Assembly (NCBI GenBank): GCA_036898135.1
Contig: JBAHVR010000280.1
Coordinates: 61,001 to 125,000, forward strand
Length of the DNA stretch: 64,000 nt
Direction of reading: 5' to 3'
Origin: Oncomelania hupensis
Taxonomy: Eukaryota; Mollusca; Gastropoda; Littorinimorpha; Pomatiopsidae
The notes beneath the pieces are model-generated. The model did no database searches. It was not told the DNA's origin and was given only the letters and a program-made list of their open reading frames with translations. The number at the start of each line of letters is the position of its first letter. Positions within the stretch are counted from its first letter, which is position 1. A program made the translations under genes and the position numbers. Of this stretch, positions 1 through 57,621 are shown piece by piece.

Positions 1-1293
1 AGCCGCTGCTTCTCCTGCTTAGAAAGCATGCTGTTGAGAGTCAGTCATTTGCAGACGACACACAACTGTATAAATCCACAGCCCCCTCTCTCGTTAATTC
101 CACTGTTCAGACTTTGGAGAACTGCATCACAGACATTAAGTCATGGATGACACTCAACAAGCTTAAGCTTAATGACGATAAAACCGAAGCCCTCCTCATT
201 CACAAGCACAACACCTCCTCCTCACTCCCGCCTCTCCCAACATCGCTTACAGTAGGGACAACAAACATTCAGTTCTCATCCTCAGCAAGAAATCTCGGCT
301 ACATTCTCTCCGATGACCTGTCCCTCAACAACCACATCTCCAACGTCTGTCGCTCTGCATACACGGCCATACGCCAAATCAGCTCCTTTCGCCACTATCT
401 TACACTCACTGCCACCAAAACCCTAGTCTGCGCTCTCGTCCTTTCTCGTCTTGACTATTGCAACTCTCTCCTCGCTGGCTCCCCAAAACACATCATTGAC
501 AAGCTACAAAAGGTTCAAAACTCAGCAGCTAGATTAGTATTCCGAGCTAAGAAACGCGATCACATCACACCTCTACTACATTCCCTTCACTGGCTTCCTG
601 TGCAAGCACGCATAGAGTACAAACTCTCTGTTCTCTGTCACAACTTCTTCACAGATTCCTGTCCCTCCTACCTTGCTGATCTACTGTCTGTCTACTCCCC
701 TTCACGCACTTTAAGATCTTCTGCTGACACTCGCACACTCAAGGTTCCCGTCACCCGCACTAAGACATACGGCCAACGTGCATTCGCTTACTCCGCACCT
801 AAGCAGTGGAACTCCCTTCCCTCCCATATCCGCAACATACAATCAACACAAGCATTCAAAAAGGCCCTCAAAACCCACCTCTTCAAACTTCACTATTCAG
901 AATGATTTGTATCCCGCAGCCATTCTCTCCTCTTTGTCTCTGTTTGATCCGTAAGTGTATACACGGCTGTACATATTTATACTGTTTTTCCTCCTGGGCC
1001 TAACCGGGCATATAAATAGCTGTGAATAGGTTTTTACTATTCTATTTGTTTTTTCTGTCATTTGTGGACATAGTTGTAAATTGTAATTTGTGTACATAAG
1101 TGTAAATAATTTGTACCCTTACTGTTCTGTCTTTTGCCAAAAGTTTTGCCAAAAGTTTTGGTGTATTGTAGCTAAAGCGATGTTTTATCGAGTGCATGTA
1201 CTTATATGTAATGACTATGTAAAGCGTGGTGAGTCTGGTCATAGGCTGGAGTATCCGCTATATAAAAATCCGTTATTATTATTATTATTATTA
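1..1293 (+). mobile_element. LINE 3' end (jockey/CR1-like), 5' truncated by the window
   Basis: The frame is open from the RT catalytic motif FADDTQLY at about 48-74 through the stop at 903-905. It encodes the RT thumb and C-terminal region with typical motifs LSRLDYCNSLLAG, LQKVQNSAARLVF and HSLHWLPVQ. A 3' UTR follows and ends GCTATATAAAAATCC then (ATT)n at 1,271-1,293. No internal stop is visible, so this copy is relatively young compared with others here. The catalytic upstream part lies outside the window. Confidence 0.85.
114..905 (+). pseudogene. LINE reverse transcriptase C-terminal fragment
   Basis: 263 codons of the RT/maturation-like C-terminus of a jockey/CR1-type LINE. They run in one frame with the FADD box just upstream, so the true reading frame began further left. 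The product would be a reverse transcriptase acting in target-primed reverse transcription. As a 5'-incomplete piece in this window it is listed as a fragment; whether the full copy is intact is unknown. Confidence 0.8.
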
Positions 1294-1383
1294 CCTGCAA
1301 TGGATGATGGGTGGCGCCGTGGTTTGTGCACGTGCAGTGACGTAAGCCCAGAAGTTGACCAATGAGCTTGCTTCCGGCACCCC

Positions 1384-1462
1384 GTGATCAGGCCACACAG
1401 TGTAGTGGTAAAGATACACTGTTCTCTGCTTTGACTTGTCCTGGTTCAAACACATCAGAAGC
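1384..1462 (+). repeat. tRNA-like SINE head (candidate)
   Basis: A stretch reads CACAGTGTAGTGGTAAAGA and, about 35 bp later, GGTTCAAACAC. These resemble pol III A and B boxes at tRNA spacing. No complete cloverleaf or CCA-proximal stem is evident, so a SINE remnant is likelier than a tRNA gene. Confidence 0.4.
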
Positions 1463-1626
1463 GTATTATTTGAATATTCGTCATATCCCGAGTGACTTTA
1501 TTTTTATTGAAAGCATATGACTAAATATATTAACATATTTTTATTTTAAAAATGGCCAAACAAAATTACAATCTGTCATAATTGTAAAGCGTTTACTGTG
1601 TACAAAGTGTCAAAGTATCCATGTAC

Positions 1627-48992
<47,366 letters not shown>

Positions 48993-49119
48993 CTGAGATA
49001 AGGAACGAACATTGAAGTTTAACGTCGACACCCACCATTAGCGATATGACAGACGGGGATAACCATTACAAGAAAGAGGGGTTACGGACCTAAATCATCA
49101 CTGAGCCACCGGAGCAATC

Positions 49120-49526
49120 TGTTACGTTGAGACTCGCGCGGCGGTGCGAATGGCACGCGCGCGATAGATCTGTTCGTTTTATTTTGCAACGCATGCAATA
49201 ATAGAGTGTATTTACCTTTGATTTGATTTTGCGTTGTTGTTAGAAGAAGCTTTGTATAAAGTGGTTAATTTCAATTGGTCGATATTATTTGAGAATTTTC
49301 TAGAGTTGAAATTAGAGAGAATTGTAAAGTGAAAAGTTGAAAATGAAAAAAATTGATTGTATGCAGTTGTTGATGTTCGCTGAATAAAGTTGGAAAACTA
49401 CATACGATGACTAATGCCTTGTTGCTGAGTGAGCAGGCTGCGTGGATAAGCGAATCTGAGTTACACTTATCAGGATTTCAGCAGTGGGGCTGAATCAACT
49501 ACTCATAAAAAACAACGAGTGTAACT
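49120..49526 (+). repeat. 5' LTR of a second family A element, internally shortened
   Basis: Begins TGTTACGTTGAGACTC and ends GAGTGTAAC followed by TTTTTGGGGGCC. Family A LTRs are about 615-624 bp, so about 210 bp are missing internally. A left target duplication cannot be checked because the 3' end is outside the window. Confidence 0.8.
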
Positions 49527-49831
49527 TTTTGGGGGCCCTTCCGGGATCTAGGCCATAGCCAAGGGTTCAACTGCGACAACAAGCGAGTCAACGTTACGAG
49601 AGGCAGTCATCGAAGGGAGCCGCCAACGAGTTGCGTCGGGAGGGACCAACATACTGGGACTACATCCCCGATAGATTCGGGTTGACTGCAAGGGCGTGTA
49701 GTCGTTGAAGAGTTGCTTCGTGAGCGAACAACAGATCGGGACTACGTAGCTGCCGCAAGACTACGTCGAGGGACAGTCTCGGAGCTACATCGCCAGTATT
49801 AGAGAGAGCGACGAGCGGACGTCGCGTCTAC
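49527..49831 (+). mobile_element. Family A leader, first fragment of a split provirus
   Basis: A primer-binding-like GGGGGCCCTTCCGGGATC is followed by about 280 bp matching the family A leader (reverse complement of about 20,570 to 20,262), to ...GACGTCGCGTCTAC. Homology stops abruptly at 49,831, where minus-strand family B pol begins. The provirus resumes at 63,422. Confidence 0.8.
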
Positions 49832-52800
49832 GCAGTACTGCTCCGAGGCCTAAGTCGCTTGCGTCAGTGCGAAGAACGAATGGCTGAGTCAAATCGGGTA
49901 GGTGGAGTACTGGCGCCGATGTCATTCTGTCCTTGAGTGTTTGGAATGCTGTCTCACATTCCGCTGTCCAAACTACTTTGTCCGGGGCGATTTTCCGGGT
50001 TCCATTTGTCAGTGGCACGGCGATGCTGTTGTAGTTGGGGATGAACTTCTGGTAGAAGCCGCAGAGTCCTAGAAACGACTGTACTTCCTTTTTGGTCTTG
50101 GGCCTAGGAGCGTCGAGTAGGCGTTTCACGGTCTTTTCTACCGGTCGCAGGCTTCCTTGACTGATGGTGTGTCCCAGCAATTCTAATTCTGTGAATCCAA
50201 TCTGACATTTGGTGGGTCTTGCCGTCAATCCCGTGTCTCTGAGGCGGGCGAGTAGTTGTTGTAGGAGCGTGACATGTTCCTCCCACGTAGGTGTTGCGAT
50301 GAGGATGTCGTCCATAAACGAGTGTAGGTGCTCGCTGCTCAGGGGTGCCAGGAGTTTTCGCATCATGGCGCTGAAGATGCTGGGTGCGTTGTGGAGTCCG
50401 AATGGAAGTACGTTGAACTCGAAGTGTCCTTCCATAGTGCTAAACGCTAGGTACTTTCGGACTTGCGGTTGCACTGGTATCTGGTAGTATCCTTTGCTGA
50501 GGTCGATGCGTGAGAAGTACTTCGCTCGCTGTAGCTTGGCAAATAGGTCGGTCTGGTCCGGGAGTGGCTCTGGCTGGAACAGCGTTACCGCATTCAGCAG
50601 TCTGAAGTCGATGCACAGTCGATGCTCTCCGTTGGGTTTTCGCAACAATACCGTGCCTGCGCTGTAGGGTGAAGTAGACTCTGAAATGATTCCGGCTGCC
50701 AGTAAGGTGTCTATCTCTTCCTTGATGGCTCGCTGCTGAGACAGTGGCATCGGGTAGAGCTTCTGGCGGACGGGTGTTGGGTCGGTCACCGTTAAGGTTA
50801 CTTCGACGAGGTCTGTCCTCCCTGGTCGGTCTGTTAGCACAGTCTGATGTTGTCGAATGACCTGTCGTACTTGCTGTTGCTGTTTAGCGGCTAGGTCTCC
50901 GTTGAGTATCACGTCTTTGTAGGTTTCTTTGGAATGCAGGGGATACTCTAATGCATTCGTCTCCATGCTTTCTCCTTCTTCCGCGATGGCGATGGCTAGC
51001 AAGTTGTGAGTGCTGGGGGTCGCTGGTCGGTCCGTGTATTTCTTGAGGAGATTGATGTGGTGGTATCGGGCTCTCCCGTTCACCTCTACTTGGTAGACTG
51101 TCTTGGATTTCTTGGCAGTCACCCGGTACGGTCCTCTCCAAGCGATGTCCAGCTTGTTGGTTCCACTTGGAAGTAAGAGTAGCACTTGATCGCCGACTTG
51201 CAGTTCTCTGTCCTTCGCGTGGCGGTTGTAGTACTTCGCCTGACGGGCTCTTGCCTTCTTCAGTGCTTCACCAGCTTTCTTCAACGTTGCTTTGAGGGTT
51301 TCCTGCAGGTCTGCGACGTACTTGGTGGCACCTCTTGGTGTGTCGTCTATCTTGTCCTCCGTCCAACTTCTGCGTAGGGCTTCTAGCGGTCCTGCTAGAG
51401 GTCTGCCGAAAAGCAAAGTTGACGGGGTGTAGCCTGTGGCTGCATGTGGCGTTTCTCTGTATGCGAACATTGCCGCATTCACGTAGGTGTCCCACGCTTC
51501 TGGATTGTCGTCGGCGACTTTCCTGAGGATGGTGAGAAGGGTTCCATTCAGTCTTTCTACTTGTCCGTTGCTGGCTGGGTGGTATGGTGGTGTGCGAATG
51601 TGATGAACTTGTATCAACTCGAACACGTCTTGCATCAGGCGGCCGGTGAACTGAGATCCGTTGTCCGTTCTAATGCTGTCCGGGAATCCGACTCTGGTAA
51701 AGATGGCGATGAGTGCATCTGCAATCTTCTTGGTGTCGATCGCTGGCAACGGGACTGCTTCGCACCACATCGTACATGCGTCGACGAGTGTGAGTAGAAA
51801 TCTGTTCCGCTTCTTGGTCATGGGCAGTGGTCCTACGATGTCTACTGAGACTTGCTGGAATGGCACGCCGACTACTACTGATGGTCCTAAGGTAACTGGT
51901 ACGGTGTGATGTCGCGGGGAATATCGTTGACATTGGTGGCAAGATTTCACGTAGCGCTTGACATCCTCCGTGATTCCTGGCCAATAGTAGTGTGCGCTGA
52001 TTCTCTGTACTGTGGCTCCAATTCCCATGTGTCCGCTGAGTGGCATGCTGTGGCCTAGTTCTAGTACTTGGGCTCGAAGGGTGGCTGGCAGTACTAGTTG
52101 GGTGTGATCTCCATCTCCTTGTCGATGAAGAACTCCCTCTTCCATGTAGAAGTCTCCCTTGTGCGGGGGTGTGTGCGCCTTGGGTAGCTTCTGGAAGCAC
52201 TTCGCTATCGAGGTGTCTTCTTTCTGTGCTGTTTTGATCTCTTCGAGTCCTGGATTCGGAGCGAACTCGGGCTGGGGTGGTTGGGTTTTAGCTTGGGCCC
52301 TGGTTTGCACTGCAGCTATCTCTACAGTTTTAGGGGGCGTGCCTAAGAACACATACCTACAACCTAGCACTAGATCATAAAGGGGTTTCTGTAAAACAGC
52401 TGCTTGGATTCGTCCTGTGACGTACCTACTCTCTACTTCTATCCATGCTATTGGGCAAGTAGTCGTCGGTTTCGTCAAGTCTGCTCCTTGTAGTTCAACT
52501 GTCTTGTCTGTCAAGTCCGCGCGCGATACAAGAGATTCGCTAACTATCGCGTCGTATGATAGACCTGTGTCATACAGACAGTTCGCTTCTTTTCCGTTGA
52601 CCTTGACCGTGTCTGTCACCGATGGGTGATCTCCGATTGTGTGTGGCTTGTTACCGCTGCTTTGAGTTAGAACTCTGTGCGCTGACCGGCTTTCGCGCTC
52701 TTCCCTACGTTGTGCGGCCAACTTGAAACATTCTGCGGTGGAGTGATTGTTTCTGTTGCAGAACGAACAATACCGTCTCTGTTCTGCAGGACCTCTTTTC

Positions 52801-53927
52801 CCGAATTCCGTGTTGGGTCCTTTATTCTGCCCTGGTCTGGGGTTATTTGGCTTATTCGCGGTGCGCTCTTCCCGGTTAGGGCTTCGTTTCTGTGCCTCTT
52901 TCACGTTAGGCTTTAGGTCTCGCCTGAAGCTCTTGGCTTCTCCGTGGGCGGCCACGTACCTATCTGCGACCTTGACCAGATCCTCCAGTCTTTCCGCGCC
53001 CTGCTCTACTGAGAATGTCCTCAGCTCGGGGGTCATGGTTTCCCGTAGCTGTTCCCATACTAACAGTTCTGTCAGTCCATCATACTTCTTAGCCGTGGCT
53101 GACTGGCTAATCCATTTATCCAGCTTAGTGGACAACCTATCCGCGAACTGCGCATAGCTCTCTCCTTTCACTCTCCGGTTGGTGCGGAATTTTTGCCGGT
53201 AGCATTCTCCTGTTAGTTCGAATCCCGTTAGGAGTGCCTCTTTTACTTTGTGATAGTCAGTCACTCTGTCAGTCGGTAGCTTACTGTAGATGTCATAAGC
53301 CTTTCCTCTAAGCCCTTGACTAAGCTTAAAAGACCAATGAGTGGGATCTAGTTTATACTCTGTTGCTAGACGCTCAAACCTAGTCAAATAGAGATCTAGA
53401 CCTTCTTCTCTTTCGTTGAATGTTCCCAGTGGAAATGACATTCCTTGTACAGGGTTGGATGCTACCTCTAGCTGATCTGAGTGGGAAGGGGTTGAGGAAG
53501 AACTTGAAGCTCCTGATTCCAATCTTTTCAATTCTAACTCATGCTGTCTGTCTTTTTCCTTTTCAGCCCTCTCATACTCCCATTTCCTAACTTCTGCTTC
53601 TCTCTCTGCTGCTACCTTCTTCTGTTCTGCTTCTAGCTCTAATTTCTTCTGCTCTCTTGCTGCTTCTAACTCTGCTTTCTTTTGCTCTGCTTCTAATGCT
53701 AGTTTCTTTTGCTCAGCTTCTAATGCTAGTTTCTTTTGCTCAGCTTCTAATTCTGCTTTTCTCTGTTCTGCTTCTAATTTCTTCGCCTCTCTTTCTGCTG
53801 CTCTCTCTGCCTTAGCCTCCTGTTTCTCTACCTCTGCATTGATATACGCAATTAGGTCTCCCCCTGCTAAGTGTAAAGCTTCTCCCAATTCCTTGAAGCG
53901 CAATCTCAAGGCCACTGGGTCCGACAT
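49832..53927 (-). CDS. Family B gag-pol polyprotein, intact to RNase H, with integrase before RT
   Basis: About 1,365 codons in one frame from ATG at 53,927 (MSDPVALRLRFKELGEAL). Order: N-terminal coiled coil of AEQKK/LEAEQ repeats; capsid-like region with FNEREEGLDLYLTRFERLA; CCHC CSFCNRNNHSTAEC; protease LYDTGLSYDAI (D-T-G); integrase zinc finger (GHMGIGATVQRI, CHQCQR); integrase core D (SVDIVGPLP), D (RTDNGSQF), E (NGQVERLN) with D-35-E; GPY/F module (WRGPYRVTAKK); RT with LPFGLHNAPSIF and catalytic FMDDILIAT; start of RNase H (RTDASDLGLGAVL). The frame then runs into inverted family A leader. It lies 3' of its own leader, and gag and pol are one frame with no stop or shift. Confidence 0.92.
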
Positions 53928-54270
53928 TGTCAAAAGTGTCTATGAACAACCTCTGAATCACGTGGAATACCAAAACACTAGCAATATTGCAATTCAATAA
54001 AAACAATGCAACGACAATCAAATTCGTAATCAATAATAGAATACAACAAGAGTCAAATGGCATACAACAGTTATTTAAGCAAAACCTGCAAAAGAACAAT
54101 GCAACATACAGGTACAAAAATATTTGAAGCAAAAAGGTTTTTAACTAAAGAACAGTGCACCAAAACTGATCAGTCCTTGTTACAACTATTCTAAGTTATT
54201 CTACTACTACTACTGTTATCTAATTTTATTGTACTTAGATCCGGTTATACCCAATTCCTATTATACACAG

Positions 54271-54289
54271 ATCCTGACTAGGCTCGCCA
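54271..54289 (-). other. Primer-binding-site-like sequence, family B element 2
   Basis: TGGCGAGCCTAGTCAGGAT, seven bases after the 5' LTR end. The TGGCGA...CAGGA layout is common in Ty3/gypsy elements; the tRNA was not determined. The equivalent in element 3 is TGGCGAGTCTAGTCAGGAT at 56,101-56,119. Confidence 0.6.
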
Positions 54290-54296
54290 ATTAAAG

Positions 54297-55800
54297 TGTC
54301 ACGTGGGGTTTATGGGCTCTGCACAGTGGAATTATGGACCCTCACGTTTATTCGGTGGGAACTGCTAGTAAGTCACCCTATGAATTACTTTAATAAATTT
54401 ATTTGTTTAGCTCGTTCTGTGTTAAGGTTGGGGTACAGAGATAGATAGAAAAATGGTAAAAGATTACTGTCACACGGCTATGAATCATATGTAGTCCAGC
54501 CACTTGATAACAGTTAAAATCACACATTTATTTCCTCTACTCTATACAAGGTTGTCTAAGTACTAATCTAACTTAAAAAGTCTCAGTCAATGCTAATAGT
54601 TCGATCGCTGATAGTCTAGGCAGCTGTTATTTCTTCCTCGGGCACTTGCTATTCGCATTCATGTAGATTGAACTACTGTGGTCCGTTTTACAGTTTCTGA
54701 AGAGTGGACTACTGTGGTCCGTTTTCGATCAGTTTAAGTGCACTTTTGTGTATACACTTAACTTGCGTATGGTGCGTTCGAAGTCCTTCTGTGAGGTAGC
54801 TTCTGGTGCACCTGTGTCGTTGTGTAGTTGGGTTCCCTTGCCACGCTGTGGGGTCTTGTAGGGTGTGATCCAGGGTGGCTCTTTCCGACTTGTGCGGTAG
54901 AGACTACGCAGACAACTCGTCGTTTCTGTGGAGTTGGGTGCATGGGATAGCTCGCCTGCTCGTCTGTAATATAAGAGACGAAATTCTGCACAACCCTGAA
55001 TAATCGGTTTGTGCAGAGCGTCTCACTGAAAGCCAAAGTAGCCCTCAGTGATAGCTCCACATCTCTATACATAAGCGACGAACATTCTGCTACTTCCGGG
55101 GTCCACTGGAATCTCAACTCTAAATTCCTATACATACATAAATATCAATCGTGTCTAACTACACACATACAGAATTAATAATAATATAAACATTCACGTG
55201 TACAGCCACTGGTCTGCAAACATACATATAAGTTAAACAACAGTGGTTCCGTACGGTATACAACATGGCGGCGCAACCGGTCGTGTTTCGCCTCGTGGTA
55301 GGCTCTTCCACGTGGTACGGCAAATTCGGATTAACAATTCACATTTATGCATAGCAAATTCCACAAGCATAATTTCAACAATAATATAAGTATATCACGA
55401 TGAAACAGAAGTGTGTTCATTTACCTGTTTGACAAGTTCAGGCCCGTGGCGACTTAATAGAATTCTAAGATTCTTAAGTCCTGCTTCCTGGTCTATGTGT
55501 GGAGATATTTCTCTGCCAGCTATTATGTAGCTGTTTAACACTTTGGTGTCTTACTCTCAACTGGCCAAAACTGTGCTCGGTTTGGACCCAGTCAAACTGG
55601 CTCCAACCGCTTTGCCTGAGCTCTCATTGGTTAAAATGTTTACGACTCTCGCCCACAGTGCTGAGTCACTGCGCTGTGAGGGTCTGGCTCGCAGTGTGTA
55701 CTTTAATTGCTGCTGTGTAATACACTAACCCTCTAATGTTACAATGACTACACAAGGCTAAATAGTCAATAGGCAGAGTAAAACTAGCCAGTTCATGACA
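54297..55800 (-). repeat. 5' LTR of family B element 2
   Basis: 1,504 bp, begins TGTCATGAACTGGC and ends CCCACGTGACA, so termini are TGTCA/TGACA. It matches 61,903-63,421. Confidence 0.9.
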
Positions 55801-56093
55801 ATTAGTACCTCGAAGATATTGTATAGAGTGGAAGAAATAAATTTGTGATTTTAACTGTTATCAAGTGGCTGGACTACATATGATTCATAGCCGTGTGAAA
55901 GCTAGTGTGACAGTGATCTTTTACCATTTTTCTATCTATCTCTGTATCCCAGCCTTAACACAGACCGAGCTAAACAAATAAATTTATTAAAGTAATTCAG
56001 CGGGTGACTAACTAGCAGTTCCCATCGAATAAAGCGTAAAGGTTAAAGCATTCCATTGTGCAGAGCCCAGTAACCCATAAACCCCACGTGACA
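55801..56093 (+). repeat. Remnant of the 5' LTR of family B element 3
   Basis: Begins inside the LTR at ATTAGTACCTCGAAGATATT, a sequence found at about 63,130 in the 3' LTR, and ends CCCACGTGACA. Confidence 0.88.
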
Positions 56094-56397
56094 CTTTAAT
56101 TGGCGAGTCTAGTCAGGATCTGTGTATAATAGGAATTGGGTATAACCGGATCTAGGTACAATAAAATTATATAAAAGTAGAAGTAGAATAACTTGGAATA
56201 GTTGTAAGGTTAGGAGAAGGACTCAGTTTCGGTGCACTATTCTTTACTTAAAAACTTTTTTGCTTCAATTTTTTTTTGTGCCTGTATGTTGCATTGTTCT
56301 TTTGCAGGTTTTGCTTAAATAACTGTTGTATGCCATTTGACTCTTGTTTTATTCTAGTATTGATTACGAATTTTATGGTCTTTGCATTGTTGTTATT

Positions 56398-57233
56398 GAG
56401 AACCTTGGCGTTATCCTTGACTCTTCTCTCTCAATGACTAGCTTTGTCTCTGCAACCGCCCGGGCCTGCTACTTCCACCTCCGTCGAATCAGTCAGATCA
56501 GAAAATACCTCACCACTGAAGCTGCCACCAAACTTGCTGTCTCCCTCATCCTGTCTCGCATCGACTATTGCAACTCCCTTCTTTCCGGCCTTCCCCGCTC
56601 CACCACTCTCCCTCTCCAACGCGTTCAAAACAATACTGCCCGCCTCGTCCTCAGAAAGAAGAAATCTGACCACGTCACTCCCTTGCTCAAAGCCCTACAC
56701 TGGCTTCCCATCTCCCAACGCATTCAATACAAGACCTTGTCTCTCTGCTACAAGTCCCTCAACAACTCCGCTCCTCTCTATCTCTCTGACTTACTTCACC
56801 CATACATTCCCTCTCGCTCTCTTCGCTCTGCCTCCGACCCTCTCCGCCTCCGCATTCCTCGCTCCAAACTCAGCACGTTCGGGTCCCGCTCCTTCTCTGT
56901 CTACGGCCCATCCATCTGGAATACTCTTCCACTCTCTCTCCGTCAGAAACCCTCTCCCACCTCCTTCCAGTCTGCCCTCAAAACTTACCTTTTCAAGCAG
57001 TTCTAACACTATGACCTCACTACGCACCCCATCGCCAGCTGTCTCTTACATATAGTGTCTGGTCTGTTTGTGGTATGAGTATATTTGAGTGAATGTATTT
57101 TTTTGCGTAATTGTTACATGTGTCATTGTCTAAAGCGTGCACATGCGTGCGTGAGTGTGAGTGCGCGCTTAGAGTTATAATTATTATAAGATAAGCGCAT
57201 TATAAATACAGCAATTATTATTTATTATTATAC
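56398..57233 (+). mobile_element. LINE 3' end inserted in the leader of family B element 3
   Basis: One open frame of about 200 codons: NLGVILDSSLSMTSFVSATA, LSRIDYCNSLLSGLP, LQRVQNNTARLVLRKKK, ALHWLPISQRIQYKT, ending LKTYLFKQF at 57,003. 3' UTR ends in an (ATT)-rich tail. Comparison with element 2 shows the uninterrupted leader (reverse complement of about 53,985-54,000), so insertion postdates the family B element. 5' truncated. Confidence 0.88.
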
Positions 57234-57298
57234 TTGCAATATTGCTAGTGTTTTGGTATTCCACTTGATTCAGAGGTTGGTCATAGACACGTTTGACA

Positions 57299-57550
57299 AT
57301 GTCGGATCCAGTGGCCTTGAGATTGTGCTTCAAGGAATTGGGAGAAGCTTTACACTTAGCAGGGGGAGACCTAATTGCGTATATAAATGCAGAGGTAGAG
57401 AAACAGGAGGCTAAGGCAGAGAGAGCAGCAGAGAGAGAACAGAAGAAACTCGAAGCAGAACAGAGAAAAGCAGAATTAGAGGCAGAGAGAGAGGCAAAGA
57501 AGTTAGAAGCAGAAAGAGAGGCGAATAAATTAGAATTAGAAGCAGAGTAG
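57299..57550 (+). pseudogene. Family B element 3 gag N-terminus, stopped
   Basis: From ATG at 57,299 (MSDPVALRLCFKELGEAL) through the charged coiled coil to an in-frame TAG at 57,548-57,550. Element 2 has no stop here. A one-base deletion near 57,615-57,625 also shifts the frame relative to the following segment. Confidence 0.85.
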
Positions 57551-57621
57551 AAGAAACTAGAGCTAGAGGCAGAAAGAGAACAGAAGAAGGTAGCAGCAGA
57601 GAGAGAATCAGAATTAGGAGA

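Larger units (their letters stand above)
49832..55800 (-). mobile_element. Family B element 2: 5' LTR plus gag-pol, 3' truncated
   Basis: On the minus strand: complete 5' LTR (55,800 to 54,297), primer-binding-like site, leader, and a long gag-pol frame that is lost inside RNase H at 49,832. The missing RNase H end, polypurine tract and 3' LTR indicate a deletion or rearrangement joining it tail-first to the family A leader. Confidence 0.9.

Noticed and set aside
1384..1462. A functional tRNA gene
   Set aside because: A and B boxes are imperfect and no acceptor or anticodon stem can be formed convincingly.
50104..52916. Off-frame open frames over family B pol
   Set aside because: Shadows of the single long minus-strand frame; compositionally driven.
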